From Ga0077555 sp033764055 (GTDB taxonomy: Bacteria > Pseudomonadota > Alphaproteobacteria > Rhizobiales > Hyphomicrobiaceae), in assembly GCA_033764055.1 (NCBI GenBank), contig JANRJI010000090.1:30825-94824 (forward strand): a stretch of 64,000 nt of DNA. The letters run 5' to 3'. Below the pieces are notes generated by a model. It searched no databases. It was not told where the DNA came from and saw only the letters and a program-made list of their open reading frames with translations. Positions 45,821 to 55,082 of this stretch are shown here, piece by piece. The position numbers were made by a program, and so were the translations under genes. Within the stretch, counting starts at the first letter, position 1. Each line of letters starts with the position of its first letter.

Positions 45821-47350
45821 TTAGACAGCTCTTGCCTGCCCAGCCAAGGCTTCCTCGCCCTGGTCGTCAAGATAAGCCTTCCTTGGACGAGTCCAGCTCG
45901 AACAGATACCCGTCGGTGCAAGATCTCGCCACGCCCGCTCGATCGCCTCGCGGTTTACGCGGTCTCCGAACAACACCATCGGAACAGTGCGCGCCATCAC
46001 CTTGAGGTCGAGCCAAAGGGAAGCGTTCTGGACGTACCACGCATCCATGACAGCTTTATCGATCGCCGAGACAATGCGACCGCCCTTGACTTGCGCCCAC
46101 CCCGTAAGGCCGGGCCTCACGAGCAGCCGCACCCGGTAGAGGGGATCTTGATCGACGGGCAGCAACGGCCGCGGGCCGACAAAGCTCATATCCCCTACGA
46201 GAACGTTGTAGAGTTGCGGCACCTCGTCCAGGCGCAAGCGGCGCAGAAGACGACCGACCGCCGAGCTGCGCTCCTCCTCGGGAAGACGCCTGTCCCCATC
46301 GTAGGCATCCGACATGGTACGGAGCTTGTAGAGCTTGAACGAGCGTCCAAAGTAGCCTGGACGACGTTGACAGAAGACAACGGGCCTGCCGACGTCGATC
46401 AAGACGAGCAGCATCAGGAGTACCAGGACGGGTGCGGCGATCGCCAGGCAGAGCACCGCGAGAGCAATATCCATGGCACGCTTGACAGGCCAATAGCCGC
46501 GGCCCTCGACCAGCGCCAGTTCCGGGGCGGAGAACTGCAACATACCGCCAAACTCTGCCTCGTCCCGCGCGGAAGCCTCGTCGCGCGGCCCTAGTCCGAG
46601 ATTATCGGCCAGCGTCACCACCGGCACGCCATCGTCGCGGCAGATATCGAGCAATACGGCGCGCGCCTCCTCGGAGAGCTTGCTCATCGGCACGGCCACG
46701 ACGATGCGATCGATCGTGATGCCCTCGATCGCCAGGTCCCGTAATGCCCGCCTGACATCCTCGACCACCCCAAGGACACGGACCCCGTGCATCCGCCGCC
46801 CGACCTGTCGGGCGCTCCGACCCAACAAGCCCGCCACCTCGATGTCGGCTTCGGGAAGTGCTGCGACGCTCTGGAGGAACAGCTTGCTCACAGAATTGAG
46901 ACCAACAACGAGAATGGTCGAGGCGCGCGGCTTGCTCGGGTTGGCACGGGAGCGCCGACGCGTCCACAGCAATCCGGCCAGCAATCGGGCTCCAACCATG
47001 AACGCAACGATCGCCCCGAATTGCATCAGCGGCAGGGCGCGCGGCACACCCTCGAGCCGATTGGTGAGAAACCCGGCAGCGACGGCCCCGATTACAACTC
47101 CTGCGGCAGCGACGGCAACGCGCCCATAATCTCTGCGCCCACTGATCCGCCAGATTGTTCGATGAGTGCCGAGGCCCGAAAAAACCAACAGGCCCGCCAG
47201 GACGCTGTAGCCCACGTAAGGCAACAGACCGAGCAAATGGGCACTAGAAACGATAAGGTCTGCACGAACAATGGCGGCCACGAGCGTAGCTGCGACGACC
47301 AATCCCAGATCCGCGCAAAGTTGCGCAAAATGACGCATCCGACTGTCCAC
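45821..47350 (-). CDS. Polyprenyl-phosphate glycosyl-1-phosphate transferase (WcaJ/ExoY-like)
   Basis: 509 aa. About five N-terminal membrane helices (~8-135), a CoA-binding-like Rossmann domain (TILVVGLNSVSKLF, ~145-270) and the C-terminal bacterial sugar-transferase domain (KRAMDIALAVL; FKLYKLRTM; RRLRLDEVPQLYNVL; DMSFVGPRPLL; RPGLTGWAQVKGG). It transfers a sugar phosphate to undecaprenyl phosphate and starts the repeat unit of the exopolysaccharide at the inner membrane. Confidence 0.93.
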   Translation of the reverse strand: MDSRMRHFAQLCADLGLVVAATLVAAIVRADLIVSSAHLLGLLPYVGYSVLAGLLVFSGLGTHRTIWRISGRRDYGRVAVAAAGVVIGAVAAGFLTNRLEGVPRALPLMQFGAIVAFMVGARLLAGLLWTRRRSRANPSKPRASTILVVGLNSVSKLFLQSVAALPEADIEVAGLLGRSARQVGRRMHGVRVLGVVEDVRRALRDLAIEGITIDRIVVAVPMSKLSEEARAVLLDICRDDGVPVVTLADNLGLGPRDEASARDEAEFGGMLQFSAPELALVEGRGYWPVKRAMDIALAVLCLAIAAPVLVLLMLLVLIDVGRPVVFCQRRPGYFGRSFKLYKLRTMSDAYDGDRRLPEEERSSAVGRLLRRLRLDEVPQLYNVLVGDMSFVGPRPLLPVDQDPLYRVRLLVRPGLTGWAQVKGGRIVSAIDKAVMDAWYVQNASLWLDLKVMARTVPMVLFGDRVNREAIERAWRDLAPTGICSSWTRPRKAYLDDQGEEALAGQARAV

Positions 47351-47474
47351 GGTTCACTATCAAAAACTTCATTTTCTTCCTATCGCGATGCACCAACCAA
47401 CGTCAAGCACGCAACCATCCCAGCCGGCACTCTCATCGTCGCAGCGCAGAAACCGTCAACGTAATCAGCCACTT

Positions 47475-49109
47475 TTATGGCTTTCGACCGGGCGCGCGAG
47501 TGGGTCCCGGCGCGCGGCCGTCACCATCGCTGGGCTCGTCGCTTCCCCTTTCGGACCGCCAAGCCGCGGGCCACTCGATGCCCTGCCCCCAACGGGCTCC
47601 TGACTGGCCGCCGACGGACGGCCGATCGGCGTTCGGCATCGGCGGCGACGCTCCCACTCCCGGCGCGACCGGCCACTCGACCCCTGCCGCCCGGCGCGGC
47701 GCAGCGACGGGATCCATGGAAGGGCCGGGAGACGCGGGCGTCACTCTGGGCCTTCGTGCCTGTCGCGCGTCGGCTGGCTCGACGTCCCCTGCGACCGGCA
47801 CGAGCAACGCGCAGCAGAAGGCGAAGAGCGCCAGAAGCGCGGTCGTGCGGAGCGGGTAGTCGACGAGCGAGTGAGCGAGAAGCAGGACGATCGCAACCGA
47901 TGCCGCCCTTGGCAGAAGCACGTCGATGTCCGCCCGTCCCTCCACCCGCCGCCAGACCCCCGAGGAGCGCACGAGGAGCCAGATGGCGAACACTGCTCCG
48001 AGACTCACTCCCGCGACACCTGTCTCGAGCCAGACCTCGAGGAAATCGTTGTGCGCTCTGTTCGCAAACGTGTCCATCAGCGCGTCGGCGGCGCGCTCGA
48101 CGCCGCCGTAGACGGGAACGAATGTGCCGAGACCTGTTCCCCAGGGTAGGCTCCCCCAGACTGCCTCGAGGGTGTTGCGCGCGAACGGTATCCTCGCATC
48201 GGCCAAGGGATCGGCTTCGAACCGCTCGAGAATCCTGTACAGGGCGAACTGGATGGCCATGACGATCCCAAGCGTCCCAGCGCCAAGAATCAGGCGGAAG
48301 CCGGTCGAGGACTGCTGCCCGTCGCCTCGCCGACCGATGGCTAGCAGCGACGCCAGCAGCAACGCCACGATCATGAGCGCCAGACCGGCCCGAGAACGGG
48401 TGAAGGTCTGAGCCGCCATCAGGATGACGAGAAGCGCGAAGGTCGAGAACATCGGCAGCAGAATGCCGGCTTCGAGGCGGGCCTTGGCGGGCGCACGGGC
48501 AAATGCGCGCAGCGCCTGCACCGCCCAGGCTGCCGTCAACAGCAGGAGCGTATAGAGCAGGGCCGAGAAATGATTCCGGTTGGCAAAAAAACCGACGGCC
48601 TCGCTCGGGTTTGTTATGGAGTAGAACCTGAGCGCGCTACTCGGCCCCTGCGCGACCTGCAGCAGGCCAACGAACACAGAGACGGCCCCGACGATCAACA
48701 CCCAAAGGCTCAGAGCCCGGCGCTGCCGCGTCCCAAGAGAGCTCACACACCAGAATACGGCTATGGCCGGAAGACCCGCCAGGAAGCCCAGAAGTGTCGC
48801 CCTGGTCGATACCGAGACGGGCACCCAACCGTCCAGCGCCTCGGCCAGCTGGCCAGCTTCTCGAACGAGCTCTCGCCCGCCGACGGTCGCAAACAGCGAC
48901 GGTGGCAATGGCACGAGCTGGAGTAATGGCACACACGCGACGGCGCAGCAGAACAACCGGTCCGCACCGCCCGAGCCCCGGCCGCCGTGCACGGGCTCTC
49001 GCGTCGACAACCATCCGACCATCAGGACCGCGACCGCCAAGACCTGAACGATCACATCACCTACGAAGCCGGCAGAGGTAGCGCCGCCCAACAGCAGGCA
49101 GGCCGCCAA
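47475..49109 (-). CDS. O-antigen ligase/polymerase-family membrane protein (Wzy/WaaL-like)
   Basis: 544 aa with ~10-12 transmembrane helices. RAHNDFLEVWLETGVAGVSLGA near residue 350 is the conserved Wzy_C loop. The last ~110 residues are a hydrophilic Pro/Gly/Arg-rich tail. It probably polymerises or ligates repeat units in the periplasm. The start is uncertain: 49109 is a TTG within the first helix, and the frame is open to a CTG at 49169 (giving LRRPLALIIRDIPG), with no ATG or GTG, so the true start may be that CTG. Confidence 0.85.
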   Translation of the reverse strand: MAACLLLGGATSAGFVGDVIVQVLAVAVLMVGWLSTREPVHGGRGSGGADRLFCCAVACVPLLQLVPLPPSLFATVGGRELVREAGQLAEALDGWVPVSVSTRATLLGFLAGLPAIAVFWCVSSLGTRQRRALSLWVLIVGAVSVFVGLLQVAQGPSSALRFYSITNPSEAVGFFANRNHFSALLYTLLLLTAAWAVQALRAFARAPAKARLEAGILLPMFSTFALLVILMAAQTFTRSRAGLALMIVALLLASLLAIGRRGDGQQSSTGFRLILGAGTLGIVMAIQFALYRILERFEADPLADARIPFARNTLEAVWGSLPWGTGLGTFVPVYGGVERAADALMDTFANRAHNDFLEVWLETGVAGVSLGAVFAIWLLVRSSGVWRRVEGRADIDVLLPRAASVAIVLLLAHSLVDYPLRTTALLALFAFCCALLVPVAGDVEPADARQARRPRVTPASPGPSMDPVAAPRRAAGVEWPVAPGVGASPPMPNADRPSVGGQSGARWGQGIEWPAAWRSERGSDEPSDGDGRAPGPTRAPGRKP

Positions 49110-49174
49110 TAGGCCGCCAGCTGCAAGTCCCGGTATGTCTCGTATGATCAGAGCCAGAGGACGCCTCAGCTAGC

Positions 49175-49546
49175 TCACGGGCTCGCCGGCTTATCCTTGT
49201 CGTTCGACAGGCCGATAGCCAGCCCCACGCCGCCGGCGATGACGGCACCGCCGATGAGATACGGCACCACGCTGGTCGTATTACACTCGACAGTCTGCTG
49301 GACCACCACCACTGCACCCGGCTCGACGACACGAACGCAGCCGTTGTCGTAGACGATCTTCGCTGATCCGCCGGGGCTTGCCATCACACGATCGCCCGCC
49401 GTGACAGCCGCTCCACTCCCTGTGCGTTGAAATCCGGCGCCACGATTGACGAGAACCGAACCCTGGACGTCCTGAACTTGAGCAGCTTCGGCTGCCCCTG
49501 AAAACAAGATCGCCCCCAAAATACCCGCTACTCCCACCCCACGCAT
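49175..49546 (-). CDS. FecR-like secreted/anchored protein with C-terminal KPASP tail
   Basis: 123 aa. Signal peptide (~1-23), a short FecR-like strand region (VQGSVLVNRGAGFQ, GDRVMASPGGSAKIVYDNGC), one hydrophobic helix (~93-112) and the tail NDKDKPASP. AGGAG precedes the ATG at 49546. It is a clear paralog of the next gene (49735-50247), which shares the strand pattern, the helix followed by GLS, and the KPASP end. It probably helps assemble or anchor the polysaccharide machinery; this is inference. Confidence 0.7.
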   Translation of the reverse strand: MRGVGVAGILGAILFSGAAEAAQVQDVQGSVLVNRGAGFQRTGSGAAVTAGDRVMASPGGSAKIVYDNGCVRVVEPGAVVVVQQTVECNTTSVVPYLIGGAVIAGGVGLAIGLSNDKDKPASP

Positions 49547-49734
49547 GCTGATACTCCTGACCAGCGCCACAACACTACAGTACCCACCAGCGGCTCGTTT
49601 ACCACGCAACACCAGAAGCGCCAACAGGCATTACCGTACCGCGTGCCGAGCCTCGCCCAACCTGTGGCAAACGCGCCTCCCGCACCCAAACCATGGGCTT
49701 CACTGCGAGGCACCAGACCTCGGTCTCCGTCCCG

Positions 49735-50247
49735 TCAGGGGCTTGCCGGCTTGGATGACGAGCTGCTCTTGCCGCTGAGCCCGATGGCGGCGGCCGCACC
49801 CGCAGCGACCACGACGCCACCGACGATAAGGGTGGACGTCGCCAAACCACCACTCGCCGCTGCCGCGCCGGCCGCTTGACCGCCAGCCGGCGCTGTCGCC
49901 CCGGTCGCTTGGCCGCCAGCCGGTGTGTCCGCTCCGGCGGATTGGCTGCCACCGTCGTTCCCGTTCGCCGTGCACGGGGGCTTCTCCGCCACGCGATAGA
50001 TCGCTCCGACGGGAACGCTCACCGCGCAATTCTCCCCGTAGCTGATTTGCACGGCACCGCCCGGACTGACGACCACTTGATCGCCAGAGTTGAGCACGGT
50101 GGCGTCAGTTGCCCGTTTGAAGCCCAGGCCTGCATTGACGAGGACTTCGCCCTGCATTCCGGCGAGCGTCGCCGCGTGGGCGCTCCAACCGGAGGCAGCC
50201 AGGAGTATGCCGGCAATCCAAAATCTGCTCAGAACAATCGCTGTCAT
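49735..50247 (-). CDS. FecR-like secreted/anchored protein with Ala/Gly/Pro linker and KPASP tail
   Basis: 170 aa. Signal peptide (~1-26), FecR-like segment (MQGEVLVNAGLGFKR, GDQVVVSPGGAVQISYGENC), a low-complexity AGGQATGATAPAGGQ-type linker, a hydrophobic helix (~135-157) and the tail SSSSSKPASP. It is a paralog of the preceding small gene with an inserted linker. It is divergent from the PHP phosphatase/wza/wzc genes across 277 bp that must hold both promoters. Confidence 0.7.
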   Translation of the reverse strand: MTAIVLSRFWIAGILLAASGWSAHAATLAGMQGEVLVNAGLGFKRATDATVLNSGDQVVVSPGGAVQISYGENCAVSVPVGAIYRVAEKPPCTANGNDGGSQSAGADTPAGGQATGATAPAGGQAAGAAAASGGLATSTLIVGGVVVAAGAAAAIGLSGKSSSSSKPASP

Positions 50248-50524
50248 GTCGCCATTGGCCTCTTGCTCGATGGGGTCTCAGGCTGGCCCTTCCAGACGCG
50301 GCGACTCACCGAAAGGCTCCGTGACGATAGACGAACGCGGGGTCAGCGACCAGACCGCATCGCCTCGACGCGGGAACCCGACCAGGGTTGTTCACAGGTT
50401 GCAGCGACCATTGCGTCGTAGTGACCATCGCGACTTCTAGTTCGCCACCGCGGCGCCCACAATGTCGTCACCATTCGATGCAATCACGCCTATAAGCACA
50501 GGCGAGCCGCGGGGTCCGCCTGGC

Positions 50525-51415
50525 ATGGATTGCGACCAAATGATCGATCTTCATTCTCATATCCTCCCTGGCATCGACGACGGCTCTCCCGACCTGGCGA
50601 CGTCGCTGGCCATGGCGGAAGCCTTTGTCAAGGGCGGCGTCGAGGTGGTGGCCTGCACGCCACACATCCTTCCTGGCCTCTATCACAACGCTGGCCCGCA
50701 GATTCGGAGCGCCGTTGGCGATCTGCAGCGCGCGATCGACGAGGCTGGCATACCCTTGAAGCTGACGACCGGCGCTGATGTGCACATCGCGCCGGGCCTG
50801 GTCGAAGGACTGAGCTCCGGCCGGATCCTTTCGCTCGCGAGTTCTCGCTATGTCTTGATCGAGCCCCCCCATCACGTCGCTCCGGCCCGCTTCGAGGACA
50901 CGTTGTTCTCTCTGCTCTTGGGTGGCTATGTCCCCATTGTCACACACCCCGAGCGGCTGTCTTGGATCAGGGATCACTATCCGGTTTTCCAGCGACTGGT
51001 CGGTCGCGGCGTCTGGTTGCAGCTCACGTCCGGCTCGCTCGCTGGCAAGTTCGGCAAGAGTGCCCTATACTGGTCCGAGCGAATGTTGGAAGAGGGACTC
51101 GTCCACATCCTCGCATCGGATGCGCACGACGTGGCGAAGCGTCCGCCGGACTTGGCAGTTGGTCGGGAGCTGGCTGCCCGTCGAGTGGGCGATGAGGAGG
51201 CTGGACAGCTTGTGCTGTCGAGACCACTCGGAATATTGGGGAATGAGGCGCCGAGTGCGCTCAGCAGACCTCGCGGAGCGGTGGAGCCCGCAGTGCAAGG
51301 CGCGCGCGCAGCAGGCTCACGAGCAGGGGCGGGACATGACGATTCGGGGACCCGGGCTGGCGCTATTGGTGGTACTCACGGCTTTGTCGGGCGGTTGCGC
51401 CGGCTCTTCCAATGA
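50525..51415 (+). CDS. CpsB/CapC-type PHP-family tyrosine phosphatase
   Basis: 296 aa. IDLHSHILPGIDDG, CTPHILPGLYHN, EPPHHV, VTHPERL and LASDAHD give the metal-binding His/Asp pattern of PHP phosphatases that dephosphorylate capsule tyrosine kinases such as Wzc. ATGs at 50462, 50525 and 50540 are in frame; TATAAG at 50491-50496 could be a -10, which would exclude the first. The C-terminal ~80 residues are Gly/Ala/Arg-rich and overlap the wza-like gene by 80 bp. Confidence 0.85.
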   Translation: MDCDQMIDLHSHILPGIDDGSPDLATSLAMAEAFVKGGVEVVACTPHILPGLYHNAGPQIRSAVGDLQRAIDEAGIPLKLTTGADVHIAPGLVEGLSSGRILSLASSRYVLIEPPHHVAPARFEDTLFSLLLGGYVPIVTHPERLSWIRDHYPVFQRLVGRGVWLQLTSGSLAGKFGKSALYWSERMLEEGLVHILASDAHDVAKRPPDLAVGRELAARRVGDEEAGQLVLSRPLGILGNEAPSALSRPRGAVEPAVQGARAAGSRAGAGHDDSGTRAGAIGGTHGFVGRLRRLFQ

Positions 51416-52103
51416 TGCCTTGCAGGCCAGCCTCGTCGGCACCGAGCAAGCGAGCGTCTCTGCCAAGGAGAAGTCGGGTAAAGCCGACCCCACGAAGGCT
51501 GCCGCTGCAGCCAAGTCCGCGGACGCCCTCCTGGCCCCGGCCACACCCGGAGCTACACTCTACAAGATCGGCCCCCAGGACGTGCTCGACGTGTCGGTTT
51601 TCAAGGTGCCGGAGCTGTCCAAGAGCGTCCAGGTCGCCGACACAGGCACCATCAATCTACCCTTGGTCGGCGATATCGCTGCCGCGGGCCAGACGGCCCA
51701 GGACATCGAGCGCGATCTCTCGCGACGGCTCGGCGCCAAGTATCTCCGAAATCCGCAAGTCACCGTTTTCGTCAAGGAATACAATAGCCAAAGAATCACT
51801 GTCGAAGGCGCTGTGAAAAAACCCGGAGTCTTTCCCTACCGTGGGCGCGCGACGCTGCTGCAGGCGATTGCGATGGCCGAGGGACTGGACGCTGTCTCCG
51901 ACACGAATGTCGTCGTATTCCGCAGCATGAACGGCAAGCGTGCTGCGGCCAAGTTCGACATTTCCGATATCCGGACCGGGAAGGCCCAGGACCCGACGAT
52001 CGAATCGGGCGACGTGGTCGTTGTGGCGACGAACTCCGTGAAGGAGACATTCCAGAACATCCTGAAGGCGCTTCCGTTGGCTGGCGTGTTCGCTTTGCTT
52101 TGA
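51336..52103 (+). CDS. Wza-type polysaccharide export lipoprotein
   Basis: 255 aa. Signal with a lipobox-like LSGGC at about 17-21, then an Ala/Lys-rich linker. The poly-export domain starts at YKIGPQDVLDVSVFKVPELS, and an SLBB repeat follows (ITVEGAVKKPGVFPYRGRATLLQAI). It forms the outer-membrane channel, or its periplasmic part, for exopolysaccharide. AGGGGCGGG precedes the ATG. It overlaps the phosphatase gene by 80 bp; no other overlap in the locus exceeds a few bases. Confidence 0.9.
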   Translation: MTIRGPGLALLVVLTALSGGCAGSSNDALQASLVGTEQASVSAKEKSGKADPTKAAAAAKSADALLAPATPGATLYKIGPQDVLDVSVFKVPELSKSVQVADTGTINLPLVGDIAAAGQTAQDIERDLSRRLGAKYLRNPQVTVFVKEYNSQRITVEGAVKKPGVFPYRGRATLLQAIAMAEGLDAVSDTNVVVFRSMNGKRAAAKFDISDIRTGKAQDPTIESGDVVVVATNSVKETFQNILKALPLAGVFALL

Positions 52104-52158
52104 GCTTGGCTACCGGCTGCAGGTGGCGAACTTTTGACACTGCACCAAGGTTCGGACC

Positions 52159-54498
52159 ATGAACGACGGCCCCTCTGGAGTGTTGGACCGACAGCCGGAC
52201 GCCGGTCCCGACCGCCGCCAGCTCGTACAGGCGACACCGGGCACGTTGACCCCACGTGGCGGATACGGCGGCTATGGGCCCTACGGCGCCAATCCGGACG
52301 AGCCTGGCCAGGACCTCAGGGCGACGCTGCTGCAATACCTGCGGCTCGTGCTCAAGCGGAAATGGCTCATTCTGAGCCTCGCCGCGGTGCTGCTCGCTGT
52401 GGGCATGACACGGACGCTGATGGAGACACCGCTCTATACGGCTGGCGTGCGCCTCCAGATCGACCGCCAAGCGGCCAAGATCGTCGATAGTGGCAGCGTC
52501 TCCCCCGCCGAGGCCGGTGACACTGAGAGCCTTCGCACCCAGTACGAGATCCTCAAGAGCCATTCCATGGCGGAGCGGGTCGCGTCGGCGATCAAGGCAG
52601 GAGATGACCTCGATCTCTTCAAGCCTCGCGATTTTTCGATCCTCCAGTTCGCCCGAGGGCTGATCGGCGGAGCGCGTCCGGTCGACGTGTCGACGCTCGA
52701 CCCGGCGCAGCGTGAGAAATGGGCCGTCGGCATCATCCAGGGCGGGACTGCTATCCGCCCTGTCCCGGGCTCCCGTCTCGTCGATATCACGTTCACGGAT
52801 CCGTCACCTGGCCGTGCGGCTCGCGTGGCCAATGCCTATGCCGAGGCCTATATCAGCCAGACGATCGACAAGCGGTTTCAGTCCAACGCCTACGCCAAGA
52901 CATTCCTCGAGGATCAGTCGAAGCAGCTGCAAATCCGTCTCGAGGAGTCTGAGAAGGCCTTGCTCGCGTTCTCAGAGCAGAAAGAGATCATCGTTCTCAA
53001 CGAGAAATCGTCGATAGCCGAGAACAATCTGGCCGCCGCAAACTCGGCGCTGAGCGCCATTATCGCGGAGCGTATCAAGAACGAGCAGACCTGGCGCCAG
53101 ATCGAGCAGACCAATTCGCAGGAACTGCCGCAGTTCCTGTCCAACGCGGTCATCCAGTCTTTGCGAAGCTCGCGCAAAACGCTCGAGATCGACTATCAGG
53201 AGAAGGCGGAGACGTTCAAGCCAGACTACCCGCTGATGGTCGAGATCAGCCGCAAGATGAAAGAGATCGACCGGCTGCTGGCGATCGAGGTGAAGGCCAT
53301 CAGAAGCTCTCTCAAGGGAGCTTACGAGGCGTCGCTGCTGCAGGAGAAGCAGACCAAGGAGCAAATCGAGGCGCTCAGGGGAGAGGTTCTCGATCTGCAG
53401 AAAAAGCTCATCCAGTACAATTTCCTCAAGCGCGAGGCGGACACCAATCGCTCACTCTACAATGGGCTTCTGCAACGACTGAAGGAGGTGGAGGTCGCGG
53501 GCGGCGTCGGCACCAACAACGTCTTCATCGTCGACCGCGCCCAGGTGCCCGGCGCACCGACGTCACCCAATGTGTCCCGAGCGCTCATGCTGTGGCTGGC
53601 GTTGGGGCTCGGGGCCGGCTTGGCTGCCGCATACCTTCTCGAGACGCTCGACGATACCATCCGCTCGGTCGAGGATCTGGAGCAGATCTCCGGCCTCGCG
53701 ACACTCGGGATCATTCCGAAGGTCGACGGGAGCACGACCGTCGAAGCGGAGCTCGCGAACCCGCGATCCGCCTTTTCGGAGGCCTACCGCTCGTTCTGCA
53801 CCTCCCTCCAGTTCTCGACCGATCATGGCCTGCCGAAGACGCTGGTGCTCACGAGCGCGGGACCTGCCGAAGGCAAGTCCATCACGGCCATGGCCATCGG
53901 ACGACACTTCGCCACGATGGGCCTCAAGGTCCTTCTCATCGACGGCGACTTGCGCAATCCGTCGCTGCACACCAAGCTTGGCCTCGCCAATGGTCTCGGG
54001 CTCAGCAACTATTTGACCGGTGGTTGCACTCCACCTGAAGCGATGCAGGCGACCGAAGTCCCGAATCTGGCATTCATACCGACAGGCCCGCTACCGCCGA
54101 ACGCGGCCGACCTCCTGTCCAGCCCCCGTCTCCACTCGCTGCTGTCGATTGGCCTCGAGGTGTTCGACCTCATCGTGATCGACGGCCCGCCTGTCATGGG
54201 ACTGGCGGACGCCCAGCTCCTGTCGAGCGCGGCATCGGCAACCGTCTTCGTCGTCGGCGCAGGACAGGCCAAGGCCGGCGCGGTGCGTGGGGCGCTCAAA
54301 CGCATGGAGCTCGCGCGCGCACCGATGGTCGGAGCCGTTATCACGAAATTCGACGCCAAGTCTGCCGGATATGGCTACGGCTACGGCTACGGCTACGGCT
54401 ACGGGTATGGGTATGGAAAGGACCCGTTTCAGTACGGCCAGCAGGTAGGCGGGACAACTCCAAAGCCAGCGCTTCCGGGCTCACAGGAGAAGGCTTGA
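52159..54498 (+). CDS. Wzc-type polysaccharide co-polymerase and tyrosine autokinase
   Basis: 779 aa. An N-terminal Pro/Gly-rich cytoplasmic stretch, a membrane helix (~72-90), the Wzz/GNVR periplasmic domain with long coiled coils, a second helix (~470-490), and the BY-kinase. The kinase has Walker A GPAEGKS (~568), Walker A' LLIDGDLRNPS (~593) and Walker B LIVIDGPP (~672). The C-terminal tyrosine cluster is eight YG pairs (~738-753). The kinase cycles by phosphorylating this tail and is reset by the PHP phosphatase upstream. Confidence 0.93.
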   Translation: MNDGPSGVLDRQPDAGPDRRQLVQATPGTLTPRGGYGGYGPYGANPDEPGQDLRATLLQYLRLVLKRKWLILSLAAVLLAVGMTRTLMETPLYTAGVRLQIDRQAAKIVDSGSVSPAEAGDTESLRTQYEILKSHSMAERVASAIKAGDDLDLFKPRDFSILQFARGLIGGARPVDVSTLDPAQREKWAVGIIQGGTAIRPVPGSRLVDITFTDPSPGRAARVANAYAEAYISQTIDKRFQSNAYAKTFLEDQSKQLQIRLEESEKALLAFSEQKEIIVLNEKSSIAENNLAAANSALSAIIAERIKNEQTWRQIEQTNSQELPQFLSNAVIQSLRSSRKTLEIDYQEKAETFKPDYPLMVEISRKMKEIDRLLAIEVKAIRSSLKGAYEASLLQEKQTKEQIEALRGEVLDLQKKLIQYNFLKREADTNRSLYNGLLQRLKEVEVAGGVGTNNVFIVDRAQVPGAPTSPNVSRALMLWLALGLGAGLAAAYLLETLDDTIRSVEDLEQISGLATLGIIPKVDGSTTVEAELANPRSAFSEAYRSFCTSLQFSTDHGLPKTLVLTSAGPAEGKSITAMAIGRHFATMGLKVLLIDGDLRNPSLHTKLGLANGLGLSNYLTGGCTPPEAMQATEVPNLAFIPTGPLPPNAADLLSSPRLHSLLSIGLEVFDLIVIDGPPVMGLADAQLLSSAASATVFVVGAGQAKAGAVRGALKRMELARAPMVGAVITKFDAKSAGYGYGYGYGYGYGYGYGKDPFQYGQQVGGTTPKPALPGSQEKA
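54370..54417 (+). repeat. Hexanucleotide repeat encoding (YG)8
   Basis: GGCTAC-type 6-bp units, eight Tyr-Gly codon pairs in a row, in the C-terminal tail of the tyrosine kinase gene. A gain or loss of units stays in frame, so the number of phosphorylatable tyrosines could vary by slippage. Confidence 0.9.
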
Positions 54499-54499
54499 G

Positions 54500-55048
54500 A
54501 TGGACTCGTTGGCGGCGCTGCGGTCTGCCATCGATCTGATGCAGGTACCATCCCGCGTTCGGACTGTCCGGACTCTGCCGCTCCCCGGCGGTGTCGATTG
54601 GCTGTTGCGTGTTGCCAGCGGAGATCGGGACGCCGCGCTCGAGGCAGCGGCAGCGACAGGCCGCGAGGTCGAGTTCTTGCGGGAGGCAGCAGCGTTCTTC
54701 GTCGAGCAAGTGCTGCTGGAGCCGTCGGCGAACAGCTACCGGATCCTCGGCACGACGTCTGATGCCTCGCCGCGTGAGCTGCGACGCAACATGGCGCTCC
54801 TGATCCGTTGCCTTCATCCTGATGCGACGGTGGATCCCGAAAGGTCTGTCTTCATCGAGCGGGTGACTCGAGCCTGGGAGGATCTCAAGACGCCGCAGCG
54901 TCGAGCCCTCTACGACTCCAGTCTTGACGAGTCGGACACAGCCCCCAAGAGGAACGCTGCCAAGTGGCGCCTGCCCCGCGTCGTCGCGCCTCGACAGTCA
55001 TCACCGAGCCGTCACGGACGGCTGCGTCGTCTGTTGGGCAAGACGTGA
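54500..55048 (+). CDS. J-domain (DnaJ-like) protein of the polysaccharide locus
   Basis: 182 aa. Residues ~80-145 match a J domain: YRILGTTSDASPRELRRN, the HPD tripeptide in CLHPDA, and RAWEDLKTPQRRALYD. The ~75-residue N-terminal part is not recognised, and the C-terminus is Arg-rich. J domains recruit Hsp70 (DnaK). It starts 1 bp after the tyrosine-kinase stop, so it is almost certainly co-expressed with it. Confidence 0.8.
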   Translation: MDSLAALRSAIDLMQVPSRVRTVRTLPLPGGVDWLLRVASGDRDAALEAAAATGREVEFLREAAAFFVEQVLLEPSANSYRILGTTSDASPRELRRNMALLIRCLHPDATVDPERSVFIERVTRAWEDLKTPQRRALYDSSLDESDTAPKRNAAKWRLPRVVAPRQSSPSRHGRLRRLLGKT

Positions 55049-55082
55049 TGCTCCGCCGTAGCCCGCAAGGTCTGCATCTCAA

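Noticed and set aside
49175..50247. PEP-CTERM/exosortase sorting signal in the KPASP proteins
   Set aside because: The Pro-containing motif follows the helix rather than preceding it, no terminal basic cluster is present, and no exosortase gene is seen in the locus.
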